A stretch of DNA of 64,000 nucleotides, from the NCBI GenBank assembly GCA_951640165.1, contig OX621241.1, positions 10,235,001 to 10,299,000 on the forward strand, given 5' to 3'. The number at the start of each line of letters is the position of its first letter. Positions within the stretch are counted from its first letter, which is position 1. The translations under genes and the position numbers were made by a program. Positions 43,165-54,535 of the stretch are shown piece after piece. Source of the stretch: Pseudoips prasinana. Its lineage: Eukaryota; Arthropoda; Insecta; Lepidoptera; Nolidae. A model generated the notes under the pieces. That model was not told the DNA's origin. It saw only the letters and a program-made list of their open reading frames with translations, and ran no database searches.

Positions 43165-43202
43165 AGTTTATCGCGGGTAAATCTGCGGGGCACAGCCAGT
43201 TA
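43165..43202 (+). mobile_element. Helitron-like terminus
   Basis: GCGGGTAAATCTGCGGGGCA followed by CAGCCAGT: the hairpin and CTAG-type (CCAG) end only. Confidence 0.45.
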
Positions 43203-43572
43203 ATCATAAAATCAATGACTAGACCGTGAGTGAGGAAAATTAAGAAGTTACACATTACATGCAGAGTACAAACATTATATCAACCGTGCAGATCTTAGCA
43301 CGAAAATACAACTGCGTATACAACGTGTATTAAAATAAGGTAGAGATGTGTTCGAATTGTGCAATTCAACGCAAATCAGCATATTTCTTTTGTGCATTGT
43401 GTACACAATTTCTACGCGTCAATTTCATAATTTTATTGACTTTGTAAGTATGTTCGCGATTAACTAGCGACCGAATTCGAATACCGAATATATCCATTGA
43501 TTTACTATATAATAATATTAATTTGTTAGTTCTATGTTTTATTTACTTAGCAAGCAGCATCAAACAATCATC

Positions 43573-43608
43573 AATTTTGTACGGTCACCCGTACAAAATT
43601 GATAATTG
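43573..43608. repeat. Hairpin, 15-bp arms
   Basis: ATCAATTTTGTACGG and CCGTACAAAATTGAT around TCAC. Flanked by two similar ~110-bp segments at 43610-43720 and 43790-43900 that share GATTTTAC.AATGCAATTG. Confidence 0.65.
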
Positions 43609-44176
43609 CGATTTTACTAATGCAATTGAACAACAATAAAATTGTGAGCGGATCATTTAATTGTGTGTCCATGCACACAAATATCTAATTGAAAAATGCA
43701 CATATTTATTTTTTTTGAGTTGCCATATACGGATAAATAGTGCTTTTTTAATGATAACAAATATGACGTACGTTATTAAATATTGTGATTTTACCAATGC
43801 AATTGAACCCCAAAAAAACTGGGCACGCATCATTTCATTAGATGTTTTATCAATTGAAAGATGCGCATATATATATATATTTGCGTCACTATGTACTGAT
43901 TAATCGTTTTAAGATAAGAAATATGCTTGCTTTTATTCACAGAAAGTGAAAGCTGGTAAGTGCATTAATTTTTCTTTTTTTTCTTGTATCACGGTAATCT
44001 TTACAAAGATACAATTCACAGTCATAGTGCACAACCAGACTCATGTTATGAAAAATAATACGAAACGGGCGACTACTTTATCCAATTCTCCACGCGTGTA
44101 TTTGTTTAAATATATTTCGTAGCTAATATGGGTAAATGCCTGCGCGTCGTGGTTTTTAGTATTAGTATTAGTATTT

Positions 44177-44530
44177 AGTGCGCAGTGTCCGGTGATGGTC
44201 CCCACCGGACCCTGCGCACTAAATAAACACTTCCACACTATCGCCATAACTGACAGCCTTCTGTGCAGAGCGTGCATGCAGGCTGAGGAAACGGTCGCGC
44301 ACGTACTACTCGAGTGCACAGGCATCACCAAAATCCGGAAGGAAACCCTGGGATCACCAGGAACTCTTGTGGATGCCGATCTTAAGTTTATGAGACCAGC
44401 TATGCTTCTGGAGGGAGGTGGGCTGGATGGAGTGAAGACTGCCATGGCTCACGCACAATGGTGCACATCGGGACTAAGTGATGAAACCATACTCACTGGC
44501 ATATTGATGAGGACAAGATGATGATTATGG
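44177..44530 (+). mobile_element. LINE C-terminal fragment with zinc knuckle
   Basis: Frame 44192-44521 has GPCALNKHFHTIAITDSLLC and the knuckle CX2CX8HX4C (CRACMQAEETVAHVLLEC). This knuckle type closes the polyprotein of RNase H-bearing insect LINEs. The upstream part is missing; GTGCGCAGTGTCCGGTG/CACCGGACCCTGCGCAC folds back at the truncation. Confidence 0.65.
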
Positions 44531-44626
44531 GTAAATGCTTAGCTCCTTAAATGACTACCTAATTATGTTACACGTTAACAAAATATAAATATAAAAGCTA
44601 CTATCGTCTTAGAATTATGAGTATAC

Positions 44627-44713
44627 CTTGCCGACATTGATGGCACGCTCAGCTAACGCCCTCACATGCAACAGCTGAGGCCGATGGCTCCCCGGATCAT
44701 TCTCCACGAAGCT
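44627..44713 (-). CDS. Host gene exon B (29 codons), unidentified gene
   Basis: 87 nt bounded by a strong acceptor (TTTTTGTTTTCGCAG) and the donor GTATAC. Only one of the three frames is open. It starts and ends in phase 0 and reads SFVENDPGSHRPQLLHVRA then LAERAINVGK. The exon is GC-richer than its surroundings and uses codons like a conserved gene. It is phase-compatible with the minus-strand exon at 61032-61174, which would precede it. The segment looks helical; I do not recognise the family. Alternative: an exon-like remnant without function. Confidence 0.55.
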
Positions 44714-44719
44714 CTGCGA

Positions 44720-45494
44720 AAACAAAAATGATAAATGTATTTTCAACTCATAAAAACCGCACTAGTTTTCAAACGTGATATATAACGTATAAACACGAGT
44801 TATGGTATATTTCAAATTGCAGAAACGTACACAACTGGCGAAACAGTAATTTTTGTGTTGCTCGGAACTAATATTTTATAAAACGCCTCCTTCAACTGTC
44901 AGGTTCGACTGGAGTCAAAATATTGATTATCTTGTCGATACTTATTGGTAATAAAATTATTTCATTCAACACTACTTGCAATTGCTGTTATACCTATTAG
45001 CTAGACTGGGGACGATAAACATACGATATTTTAACATAATCGACCTAAGTTCGGACTGGAATTGACAGGATGGAATATATATGATACTTTCCCATTTTTG
45101 AAGTGGAAACTTCTTCTGGCACGTTAAGCACTTTATGTGTGAACAATAATCATGGAACTCGCGCCATCGTTACCGAATCCGTGCAAATACCAGTTTTTTT
45201 GGTCAACCTCGCACTAAATTTCCGATCCAATTTTTTTTATATAATGTTTAGGGTCCCTTAATGACCATGAAATAACAAAACGCTGACAGATTCACGTGAA
45301 GCTTCAAGCGCCATCTTAAAAAAGTTTTCTGCCGATATCACGGAAATTAAGCAATTTAGGTCAAAAGTTATTGAGACTATTATGGTTGAGACTAAAATTT
45401 CGCACCTTTTATTGCCTGTTAACTTTTTTTGTAAAAGCTACCGTTTACGGCTCGTTTGATGAACCGTAATAAAATAAATTAAAAATATTGGAAA
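44720..45494. other. Unassigned stretch
   Basis: No feature recognised. Confidence 0.35.
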
Positions 45495-45732
45495 TATGGT
45501 TAAAACTATAAATTTTGATAATTAAACTTAAACAAATCTCTTTGGCAATAACTTAATACAAGCTAGCTAAATATCATTGCTACTATAAAATAAATTTTAT
45601 AAATGTTTTCATACAATCCGTGTACCTAAATATCTATGTAACTAGAAATAATAATGTATACAACTATATTACTACAAACATTTTCTGACTACTTACAAGC
45701 GCTTTTTTAAAGTCTACGTGAATAAAAACCTG
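45495..45732. repeat. 'Family U' copy, reversed
   Basis: GCTAGCTAAATATCATTGCT, TGTACCTAAATATCTATGTA and TACAACTATATTACTACAAA match 28330-28480 on the other strand. Confidence 0.65.
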
Positions 45733-45808
45733 ACTTATTTTATTTTAATTAAAGTCATCTATCCATTTTTTATCCATCAACTATAACCTACTTATTTCTA
45801 ACATTTTA

Positions 45809-45882
45809 ACACTTCTTATCTAAATAATCTGCAATAAGTTCTATTACTTATTGTAGGTTATTTAGATTAGAAGTGTAAAAAA
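45809..45882. repeat. Hairpin, ~32-bp arms
   Basis: ACACTTCTTATCTAAATAATC... faces ...TTATTTAGATTAGAAGTGT around TCTATT. Confidence 0.7.
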
Positions 45883-46401
45883 TAGATTTCACTTCTATCG
45901 GCAGTCTCCGAAGACCCGCATGTTTTATTTATACGTTACTCCATATTTTATGAAACTGCATATCGAATTGTTATGATCGTCTGAAACCCAAATATTTATT
46001 GTACAGAAATAAGTCGTCATTCATGATAGTATATTATGCCTGATATATTACCTCGTTTTGGAATGGTATATAATACGATACTATCTCATTATCTTTTATG
46101 TGTTATACTTACACATTTTAAGAAACTGCATATTGAACTGTTATGTGCAACTAGAGCCAAAATTCCAATGTAAAGTTACAAAAGTTCTACGTTTGTTATC
46201 GTCTGGAATATCAGATATTTTGACCAAGTGGGGACGGGATAGAAAACCAATCCTCATCATGCGCTGGTAAAAACTGTAGCTGATATAGAAATTATAGTTT
46301 TTAATAAAACCAATTGCAGTCCTCGGCCCGCATGGTTAAGCTATCACTTATTGTAGGATGTCGTTTGTAGAACCGGTCTGTAGTAGTCATCAGACTAGAT
46401 A

Positions 46402-46542
46402 TGACGCAGCGAGGGACCCTTACAAGATGGACCGATGATCTTGTGAGGGTCGCTGGAAACCCAAGACCGGCAATTGTGGAGATCTTTGGAGGAGCCCTAT
46501 GTCCTGCAGTGGATGTCTTTCGGCTGATATGATGATGATGAG
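46402..46542 (+). mobile_element. RTE-type LINE 3' end
   Basis: GGACCGATGATCTTGTGAGG, CAAGACCGGCAATTGTGGAG and CTTTCGGCTGATATGATGAT: the end of RTE ORF2 and its GATGAT tail. An antisense 165-codon frame over it is a shadow. Confidence 0.75.
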
Positions 46543-47083
46543 AAATGAGAATAGACATCCTTGTCTCTGTGACGCGTGGAACCATAATCTTTTTTGGTTG
46601 CTTTTCCTTGCCTTGCCTTCTGATTAAATTGTTCTTTATCATAGATAATGTTCGGACATTCGAGGACAGCTGGTAGGTCAACGGTGGTCCTGGCAAAAAT
46701 ATTGGTACAGTTCTAAAATCCAGTGACGTAAATGAGAAATACCCGCGATTGCATGGGAAAATACCTAGTAATCGCTCGAAAGGCATAATCAACAACAATA
46801 AAACACAGGTGAACGGTAATTGATACGTTTTCCCGAAATAATGTTTACTAATCTGCTACAAACGAAGGTACTAACTCCGGTAATATACATGCAGTTTAAC
46901 GACTTTGAATTTTGGCAATAAATTTTTTATAATTTCTGCCACATTCGTCGACGGCGACGGTATGTAAGTGGACTCAGATTCACCACAAAAATAGCTCATG
47001 CTGCCTAGGTAATAAAAACACTGTTATTTTATCGTTTTCATTTTTCAAGTTCCTTATTTCAATTATAAATCATCATCATCAGA

Positions 47084-47482
47084 TGCTCATAGCCAGATGC
47101 TCTCACCGGTCCTCGGTGATTGGCGAGGTTAAGCAACGAGGCTCGCGGTCAGTCCATAGATAGGTGACCGCCACAGTGGTTTAATTTTTGAGCGTCTCCG
47201 TGCTTCGGAGACCACGTTAACCTGTCGGTCCCGGTTGTTGCCATTTGGCAACAGTTCTTAAGCCATATCAGAGCCTAGACAGTTAAAGCGATTCCCCGGG
47301 ACATGCCTGAGCTTCACCGCTCAGTGTCATTTCATTGTGTGCCACTGTTGATCCTGGCTTACAGGAGTTGCAGTGGCTGGTAAGAGGGAGGGACTAGTCC
47401 CGATAAAAAATGTCAGAGCCTACTGGGCGGCTTGAACAATTCTGACACTAGGGTAACCACTGCCCATACGATAAGTAAGTAT
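47084..47482 (+). repeat. 5S rRNA-derived SINE, interrupted
   Basis: The head has the closest match to 5S box A and C: GCGAGGTTAAGCAACGAGGC and AGTCCATAGATAGGTGACCG. The body is split by the small retroposon at 47278 and ends CATACGATAAGTAAGT. Confidence 0.82.
47278..47412 (+). mobile_element. Small retroposon 'R' (135 bp) with target duplication
   Basis: Flanked by the exact 10-bp repeat TCAGAGCCTA (47268-47277, 47413-47422). Starts GACAGTTAAAGCGATTCCCC and ends ACTAGTCCCGATAAAAAATG. Same element as 35943-36090. Confidence 0.75.
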
Positions 47483-47499
47483 CATGAAACTGATATCGT

Positions 47500-47745
47500 C
47501 CACTGCTGGACATAAGCCTTGCCCAAAGCTTTCTAAACCGTAGCCATTTCGCCCCTCAAATGGCAACGGTTTGTCGTAGTCACGTTTTGCATGCGAGTTG
47601 CCGGCCGCAGTTAGATAGTAGCTAGTACACAGGTGGTGCTGCTGCCCGTCTACCTGGTGTATCCCTTAGTCGGCCTTTACGACACACACGGGATGGAATG
47701 GGATGACCCTGATATTCTTTATAAGGCGGAAACCACACAGCTACA
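47500..47745. repeat. 'Family D' copy
   Basis: GTCCACTGCTGGACATAAGC, TGTCGTAGTCACGTTTTGCA, CACACACGGGATGGAATGGG. Confidence 0.6.
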
Positions 47746-48072
47746 AAAAACGAGATCTTTATCTTCTAAACACTTTCATAGGCACTTTATGAGTTTATTA
47801 CATGAACATTTCGAACTATTTTAAACAATATTTTTAAAATCACTTATTTATTATATTCTCCATGGTTATTTATTAGTATGTCGTTATTAAATTATTAACA
47901 GTCAAAGTAAAGTGTATCTACAGAAGAAGGGCACTAGTGCCATCCATAGGTTTAAGAGAGAAACCACTTGCATTTTATGAAACCAGTGAGTTGCATGACG
48001 CTGCATTTTCGCTACACCAGACAATAGCGTCATCAGTCAAGTCACCTAGCAAATAAGACTACATATGTATAT

Positions 48073-48256
48073 CATCATCATCATATCAGCTAATGGACAA
48101 AGGCCTCCCTCGAGGATCTCCACAATGGCCGCAATGGTATTGTGCTGCCCGCATTCAGCGGTTTCCTGCGACCTTCGCAAGTTTGTTGGTCCACCTGGTA
48201 GGGGATTCGGTTCGTGGTCGCCACTCGCGAAGTTTTCTGCCCCAGCGGCCGTCGGT
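48073..48256 (-). mobile_element. RTE-type LINE 3' end
   Basis: ATCATCATCATATCAGC tail at the left. The minus strand encodes the …GPTNLRR…AECGQHNTIAAIVEILEGGLC… region in decayed RTE form. Confidence 0.7.
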
Positions 48257-48394
48257 AATACGACTACAAACAAACTAAGAAATTTGCAATGTATCCATAA
48301 TCACTAATTTTATAACTACACACAAGACACAAGACTTAATTAAAGATGCTACTATCATTTCTCATCACATCAGCTTCGCTTATGGAATACTAGA

Positions 48395-48660
48395 TTACCG
48401 CTTTAGTTTTTTTTTCTTTTTATTCTTTGAGTTCGAACCTCGTTTTAAGACGGTCTCTGCAGTAGCGTGTCGGATGTTTAGGGACGTTTCGTTCAATTGT
48501 CGCTCTACGTTAAACGCGAAGACGCGTGCTTTAGTTTTTTTTTCTTCTTTGAGTTCGAACCTCGTCTCATGACGGTATCTGCCGTAGTGTGTCGGATGTT
48601 TAGGGACCTTCCGTTCAACTGTCGCTCTACGTTAGAATGTGAAGAGCGTTCTACACGTCC
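48395..48660. repeat. Tandem duplication, ~120-bp unit
   Basis: CTTTAGTTTTTTTTTCTT, GAGTTCGAACCTCGT and GTGTCGGATGTTTAGGGAC occur in both halves (48400-48527, 48530-48650), about 85% alike. Confidence 0.65.
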
Positions 48661-48780
48661 AATTGAAGATTGGAGGGGGAATTTTATTGATACGAATGCA
48701 AACCAAGTTGGGTTACAACCGTTAATAATTTGGTGTAGAGTTTAATTAAAAAGGTTAGGATTCTTCAAGCAGAAAATACT

Positions 48781-48897
48781 ATCCCTGGCCTGTTGGTCTA
48801 GTGGTTAATGACCCTGACTTGACTAAGCCAGAGATCGCGGGTTCAATTCCCACCCGAGACAAAACTTTGGGTGATGAAAACGATTTGGTTTTATGAA
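48781..48897 (+). repeat. tRNA-derived SINE head (T3-like)
   Basis: GGCCTGTTGGTCTAGTGGTT and TCGCGGGTTCAATTCCCACC, then a body interrupted by the next SINE. Confidence 0.75.
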
Positions 48898-49092
48898 CAC
48901 AACGCCCGCACTAGGAATCTAATCCCTGTGTAGCGGGGCACTTTACAAACATGTAATAGACGGGACACAAATTCCATCCAGACTCAGAACAACTATCTGT
49001 GGGTCACACAAATAGTTGTCCAGCGCGGGACTCGAACCCGCGACACGATGCGGCGAGGCGACTGTCTTAGCCGCTGCGCCACACACACGTGC
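48898..49092 (-). repeat. SINE T2, near full length
   Basis: AACGCCCGCACTAGGAATCT at the left, then GGACTCGAACCCGCGACACG and TTAGCCGCTGCGCCAC (tRNA-like head reversed). Confidence 0.82.
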
Positions 49093-49100
49093 AGTCAATT

Positions 49101-49248
49101 TGTTTTGTGTCCGAGTGTAATTTATCTATAACATGTATGCATTTAGAAATATATAAGTATGTTTTTTATCAGTTGTCCGGTTACCATAATACAGGCTCTC
49201 CCTAGTTTGGGATCAGATAACAGTGTGTTAGATGTTCCAAAATATTAG
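49101..49248 (+). repeat. SINE T1, 3' part
   Basis: GTCCGAGTGTAATTTATCTA to TTTGGGATCAGATAACAGTG. Confidence 0.7.
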
Positions 49249-49250
49249 GT

Positions 49251-49560
49251 AAAGCTGTGCCCCGCTGTTTTACCCGCGTTAAATTTTATAAATTATCACA
49301 GCTCCTCCCCCGTAGGTGATAGCGTGATAATATGTAGCCTATATGTTGACCCGACCTCTTAGTAATATTCATGCAAAATTTGAAGTAAATCATTGCAGTA
49401 CTTTTTGAGTTTAGCCCAGACATACATACAGACAAACAGTCAAAATTCTAAAAACTATATTTTTGGCTTCGATAGCGATTGTGGATCACACCCCAAGTAT
49501 CCTTTTAAAAAAATATTCCATTTACATTTTTGACTTTCTTACGATTTTATTATATGTTTA
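49251..49560 (-). mobile_element. Helitron-like non-autonomous element
   Basis: GCTGTGCCCCGCTG, TTTTACCCGCG, CACAGCTCCTCCCCCGTAGG, TATGTTGACCCGACCTCTTA. Same element as 4900-5217. Confidence 0.6.
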
Positions 49561-49574
49561 TATTATTATTATCC

Positions 49575-49788
49575 TGTATCAGCTCGGTCTTCAAAAGCTG
49601 GCAATGTGATGCAGCCGCGCTTGGAGAGCACGTTAAGCCATCGTGTCGAATCGCTGTCCCATCAGATTAAATGAGTATATATGGGAATATAGCATACACT
49701 TTTCCACTATAATACATCTTGCGTAGTCGCCAAGTCTATGTTGAAATTGGCCAACGTACGGTAGCGGCGAGGAACACTATTATTCAAG
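49575..49788 (+). repeat. SINE T3, body
   Basis: TATCAGCTCGGTCTTCAAAAG, TTGGAGAGCACGTTAAGCC, and GCGGCGAGGAACACTATTATT correspond to 38180-38415. Confidence 0.65.
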
Positions 49789-49792
49789 TACT

Positions 49793-49975
49793 AGCTGTGC
49801 CCCACGGTTTTACCCGCGTTAAACTTAATAAATTATCACAGCTATCACGGCTAGCGTGATAATATAGCCTATATGTTGACCCGACCTCTTAGTAATATTC
49901 ATGTAAAATTTGAAGTAAATCCACGCAGTACTTTTTAGTTTAGCCCGGACATACATACAGACTCAGAGAAAAGGA
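49793..49975 (-). mobile_element. Helitron-like element, terminal half
   Basis: Begins GTACTAGCTGTGCCCCACGG, a clear CTAG terminus plus hairpin on the minus strand, and breaks off at GACATACATACAGACTC. Confidence 0.6.
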
Positions 49976-50445
49976 AAAACAGACAAAAATTAATTTATTA
50001 TTATTTGAAATAAAAATATGGCTTCAGTGGCCTCATTAACAAGCTTGAGGCAACTGCTTGTCTTTTTGTGCCAAGAAGTCTCATATATCTTTTAAAGAAA
50101 CCAATGATTGATAACCGAGTTGCCAAAATGAAATCAAATCAATTTATTTGCATTTTATTTGCCATGTGTGAGCATAATACGGAGTTAGAATGATTCATTT
50201 CTGATTGCATTAATAAAGGTATCGACCTATCGACGCTTGTATTAGTAGTTATAGTATTTATTTCTCTGTCACCAACATTTTGGTCGTCGATCATACCAAT
50301 TCAATCAATATCTTCTATTATTCTAGACCATAAAGCTTGCCAACAATCTCGTCATCTTTTTATAATAACTGCCATTGTCACTAGTGACTGAATATATGAG
50401 GCGTCACATTATCAAATAATTCAACACCTAAAAAACTTTATATTA

Positions 50446-50562
50446 TTTTCTAAAAACTATAATTTTGGCTTCGATATCGATTGTAGATCACGCCCCAAGA
50501 ATCTACTTAAAAAAAATTCAATGCACAGTTTGACTTTCCTACGATTTTATTGTATGTATAGA
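50446..50562 (-). mobile_element. Helitron-like element, other end
   Basis: AAAAACTATAATTTTGGCTTC to TACGATTTTATTGTATG. Together with 49793-49975 it may be one copy opened by a ~470-bp insertion. Confidence 0.5.
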
Positions 50563-51365
50563 TTTCCACTGCAATGTAACCATAATAACTAAATTTATAA
50601 CTACACACACAAGACTTAATTAAAGATGCTACTATAATTTCTCATCCCATCAGCTTCACTTATGGAACACGCAAGTTTACCGCTTTAGTATATCTGCGCG
50701 TGTAAAATCGTTTTATATCTCACGGACCTGTGTCCAGAATTAGGATCAAAAGTAACATGCTCTAGGGATCCTCCTTCCTTTTTAGGTTCAATCTATCTCT
50801 TTGGCATGTTTAATAACGATCACTGTCCTGATAATATAACAGAAAGGTAGTTAATAGTTACTGTATCTGGTCATTGATAATAATTTATTTATTTAGGCAC
50901 AACACAGTCTTACATAAATATTGTTACAAATATACCTAATAAGCGATATTGTCACACAAACACTTATTACCTACGACTTTACTTGCTTTCCGAAGCACGA
51001 GGTCACACAATATAACATTCGCCCGACTCGGTATTTGAATCCATGGTTTTTATGTCTGCGGTTATAGATAGCATATACTTTTTAGTTTTATATGGTGAAT
51101 GTCTTGGTGAGGCAACGGGGTATGTAGTGCTCGACCCACTAAAACCACCACGGCAGCCAGCTTCACAGTGCTTGTAGCAGGGGCTCTACTCGTGAACGAT
51201 CACACCATACCCCCACCGCACACTGCAGCCTCAGTGAGACTTTCACCCGGGTAGGGGACGGGGCATGAATGCCTTCCCCCTTCCTAGCACGCACAAGCGT
51301 GTTTAGGCAACCTAAGGTACAGCCGGTCCCAGGAAGAAGTAACCTCCCGCGAACGAACGAAATCA
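50563..51365. other. Unassigned stretch
   Basis: 50570-50690 repeats the wording of 48290-48400 (ACTACACACA...AGACTTAATTAAAGATGCTACTA). 51110-51350 is GC-richer without a recognised gene. Confidence 0.4.
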
Positions 51366-51630
51366 CACTCACAAACTTTCGCCTTTATAATATTAGTGTG
51401 AAGTGTGATTGTATCGGTCTTATGGTCTATGGTAACACCTTTAGTTTTGATTGGACTGCCTCGTTGGGGGAGGGGAACTCCAGTCGTCTTGTGTAAGCGG
51501 TCCCCCGCTTACACAAGACGACTGGAGTTCCCCTAACTAAAGGTAATAGACCATAGACCATAGACCATAAGACCGATACAACAACACTAATATTATAAAG
51601 GCGAAAGTTTGTGAGTGTGAGACTGTGTGA
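51366..51630. repeat. Very long palindrome
   Basis: The arms run from CACACTCACAAACTTTCGCC through GTATCGGTCTTATGGTCTAT to AACTCCAGTCGTCTTGTGTA with the centre CCGCTTACACAAGACG, about 115-130 nt each. The GACCATA unit is tripled in the right arm and the left arm has an extra ~20 bp. Confidence 0.8.
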
Positions 51631-51768
51631 GTGTGTATGTTTGTTACTTCTTCACGTCTAAACGGCTGGAGCGATTTTAATAAAATTTGGTATGGAGTTG
51701 GCTAGTACCCTGGATTAACACATAGGCCACGATTTATAAAGTTAAACGTGGGGCACATCTAGTAATGC
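51631..51768 (+). mobile_element. Helitron-like end
   Basis: TTCACGTCTAAACGGCTGGA, CGATTTTAATAAAATTTGG, then GTGGGGCACATCTAGT (CTAG end). Confidence 0.5.
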
Positions 51769-52889
51769 AATATTCAGATGCTACACGAGAACAAATTTTC
51801 CGTGTGTGACGCGCTATAGCGTTATAAATAAATATAAGATTAGTCGATAAAGCTAATAAAGACGCATGTGTCAAACATTCGGACAGATTTCGACTCTGTT
51901 ACCACCCCCGGAAACACATGCCAAGAACACGACCTTACTACATGTTTTTAGAACAACCAGATATCAGTATGACGTAGCATGAATTATATTTTTACTATTA
52001 ATTAATTAAATGTGAAATATTATGTCAGCATTCCTAGATTTAAATAGCCGTTATGTGAGATGATTTGGAAACATTTAATTACAGTAGTGAGAGAACGGTG
52101 TGCTGTAAAGAGAATACAGACAGACATGTCATATGACACATATTTTATTGAGGTAAAAATTTGATTTTTTGTCTACAATCGCTACTCTTTATGCAGACTG
52201 CTAGGCTTACTGAGAAACACTGACAACAAATTCTGTATTAAGCTCATTAAAAAATGATCATCTTGAATCTTAACATTTAATTACAGATTCTTATTTAAAA
52301 GCATTGAATGCAATGTACCCATACTCAATTTGTCGTCTACTTAGTCTGAAACTTTGTTAAATGGTTGCTACACAATTTGGCTATAAATTTTGTTTAAAAT
52401 ATATTGGTTGGACAATTTTCAGAGGTCATTGGGAAGGTTGTTGTAGCAGCGTATACAATAGTTACTGATGAGTCGCACGTAGAAAAGAATTATGCTTATC
52501 TCGAGTATTTACGTTCTAAGTCAGACTTTTCTAAATAAATTGATCAATATTTTATGCACATAAAACCGATCTCAACTTATTTATTTACACACATATATTA
52601 TATTGTATATCATCGTTGCCAATTTAAAATCTCCTATGTCACATTTTTGCCCAAAACGAGGTTTTCATATATTATTAAAGTTATTTTGAATTTAGATGAT
52701 TAACAATATCTCTCATGTGAATATATCAGTATTTCATTGTAGAATGCGTCAATTAAAAAAAAATGACAAGTCTGGCAAGACAGTCTGCATTCTATTGTAC
52801 ATTAAAACATCATATGTGCTCGATTTACATAAAATAGGATTTATGCACATAGGAGATTTCAAATTTGTGAATGATAATGTATGAAATAA
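51769..52889. other. Unassigned stretch
   Basis: AT-rich, no gene recognised. Confidence 0.35.
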
Positions 52890-53270
52890 TGGCTTACTAC
52901 GAAACGCAAGTGTGAAATTAGCGCGTTTCGACAGGGTCTGGCATGACGTTCGTACGAGTCGATGAGGCGTGAGTGACTGCGTGAGCGAGCTCTCACTTCT
53001 CGTCGAGGCTTCGAGCGGACAACTTGTGTTTAAAAATTGTCTGACGTTTCATTGTATTTCATGTATTGTATCAAAGTGTATAACCTAAATAGATTTATAA
53101 ATTGTTCTACGACTTTCAAATTAAACGTACAAAATATAAACGCCCACCATAATGGCCGATGATAAAGATTGGAGCGACAATTTCCGACGTACCAATCCAG
53201 TTAATCGAGATTTTTATATGGAAACTACATATATTTTTTGTCTATTTCGCAAATTGATATCCGACACGTT
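52890..53270 (+). other. Possible 5' exon (start codon in good context)
   Basis: A GC-rich stretch (GAGTCGATGAGGCGTGAGTG, CTCTCACTTCTCGTCGAGGC) is followed by an AT-rich leader and CCACCATAATGG. The frame from 53152 reads MADDKDWSDNFRRTNPVNRD. It runs into a SINE after about 40 codons. It could be the first exon of a plus-strand gene or the start of a truncated transposon ORF. Confidence 0.35.
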
Positions 53271-53271
53271 A

Positions 53272-53432
53272 TTCCGGTTGGTGGGGTTGGTAGTTATTTG
53301 TCTATCACGTCTCAGGTCGTGGGTTCGATTCCCACCCAGGAAAGATATTTATTAGATATCAATACAAGCTCTGCTTAGTTTGGGATTAGATGGCCGTGTG
53401 TGAATAATGTCCCAGGAAATAATAATGATTCC
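53272..53432 (+). repeat. SINE T1, internally deleted
   Basis: Head GTGGGTTCGATTCCCACCC joins directly to CAAGCTCTGCTTAGTTTGGG; tail AATAATAATG. Confidence 0.8.
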
Positions 53433-54165
53433 ATTTCATAACCAAATTAAAGCTCCTTCAGTAACGTCCACTATCTATGTTGTTGTAATTATGTTTTTTT
53501 TTATGTATGTTACGGTAAACAGTACTTATCAGGCTTTTAGTGATGTGTAAGCGAGTGGGAATAGGAGACCACATAATGGATAGCCCTTACCAGAGGTCAC
53601 CATCGGGGTTCTAACCTCTGCTCTGACGTGGAGATCCATCAACTCTCACCCTACGTTAATACGAGAAAACGTGAACTGCTAGTCCGATTACGCAAACAAT
53701 TGTGTACTATAACTATGTCCTGCGTAGATGCCTATTTTCCCTTGAGATTGGCCTCTGCACCCGAACTCGTGCTGGGCACTAGTGCTATCATTATGCAACT
53801 CTAAGGCTTAGTTTGTATATACTAAATGCAATTATCTATTTTCTAATACATTTACACACTATTCGAAAATAGCTAGTGCTGTTTATTTTTAGTACCACGA
53901 GGCGGCTGCGTGCTTTCCATGGGGATGACTAATGTTGGAAAGCTGCGGAAAAATCTGCCAATAGTTCATTGAAACATGTTCCAATGTTTGGACATAACTC
54001 ATAATTTGTCATTGACGTATTAGTTTCAAACGTCAGAACTATTTCGCAAGGTCTGCCATTGAAAACTGACTGACGCAAAATAGAACAAGCGAATTAGTGA
54101 GTTGGCGAGTGACAAAATCACATAATTTTTATTTACTAAGAGATACTACTGGGGAAGTAGTTCCA
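53433..54165. other. Unassigned stretch
   Basis: No gene recognised. Confidence 0.35.
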
Positions 54166-54420
54166 TCATCATCTTATCAACCGAAAGACGTCCACTGCTG
54201 GACAAAGCTCTCCTCCCAAGGATCTCTACAATGGCCGGTCTTGTGCTGCCCCCAACCAGTGGTTTCCCGGTCCACCTTGTAGGGGGCGTACCCACGCTAT
54301 GTCTGTCAGTTCGTGGTCGCCACTGAAGAACCTTTGTGCCCAGCGGCCATCGGTTCTATAAGCTATTTTCCCCGTCGATAGCCACTTCAGTTAGGCAATT
54401 CTTTGGGCTATGCCGGCTAC
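54166..54420 (-). mobile_element. RTE-type LINE 3' end
   Basis: ATCATCATCTTATCAACCGA, AAGACGTCCACTGCTGGACA at the left; decayed C-terminal codons to about 54420. Confidence 0.72.
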
Positions 54421-54535
54421 TTTGGTTCGCGTACGGATTTCGACGTTTCTGATTCGATTGCGCAAGGATACTCCGAGCATAGCCCTCTCCATTGCTCTTT
54501 GGATGAGCTTGAGCCTTGACTTACGGTAATGAATA

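Noticed and set aside
44041..44445. 134-codon minus-strand frame
   Set aside because: Antisense of the zinc-knuckle LINE fragment on the plus strand.
46301..46798. 165-codon minus-strand frame
   Set aside because: Runs antisense through an RTE LINE tail and unrelated flanks; no recognisable protein.
46915..46975. Plus-strand exon ending at GTATGTAAGT
   Set aside because: Only a donor-like site is present; no open frame with a matching acceptor was found.
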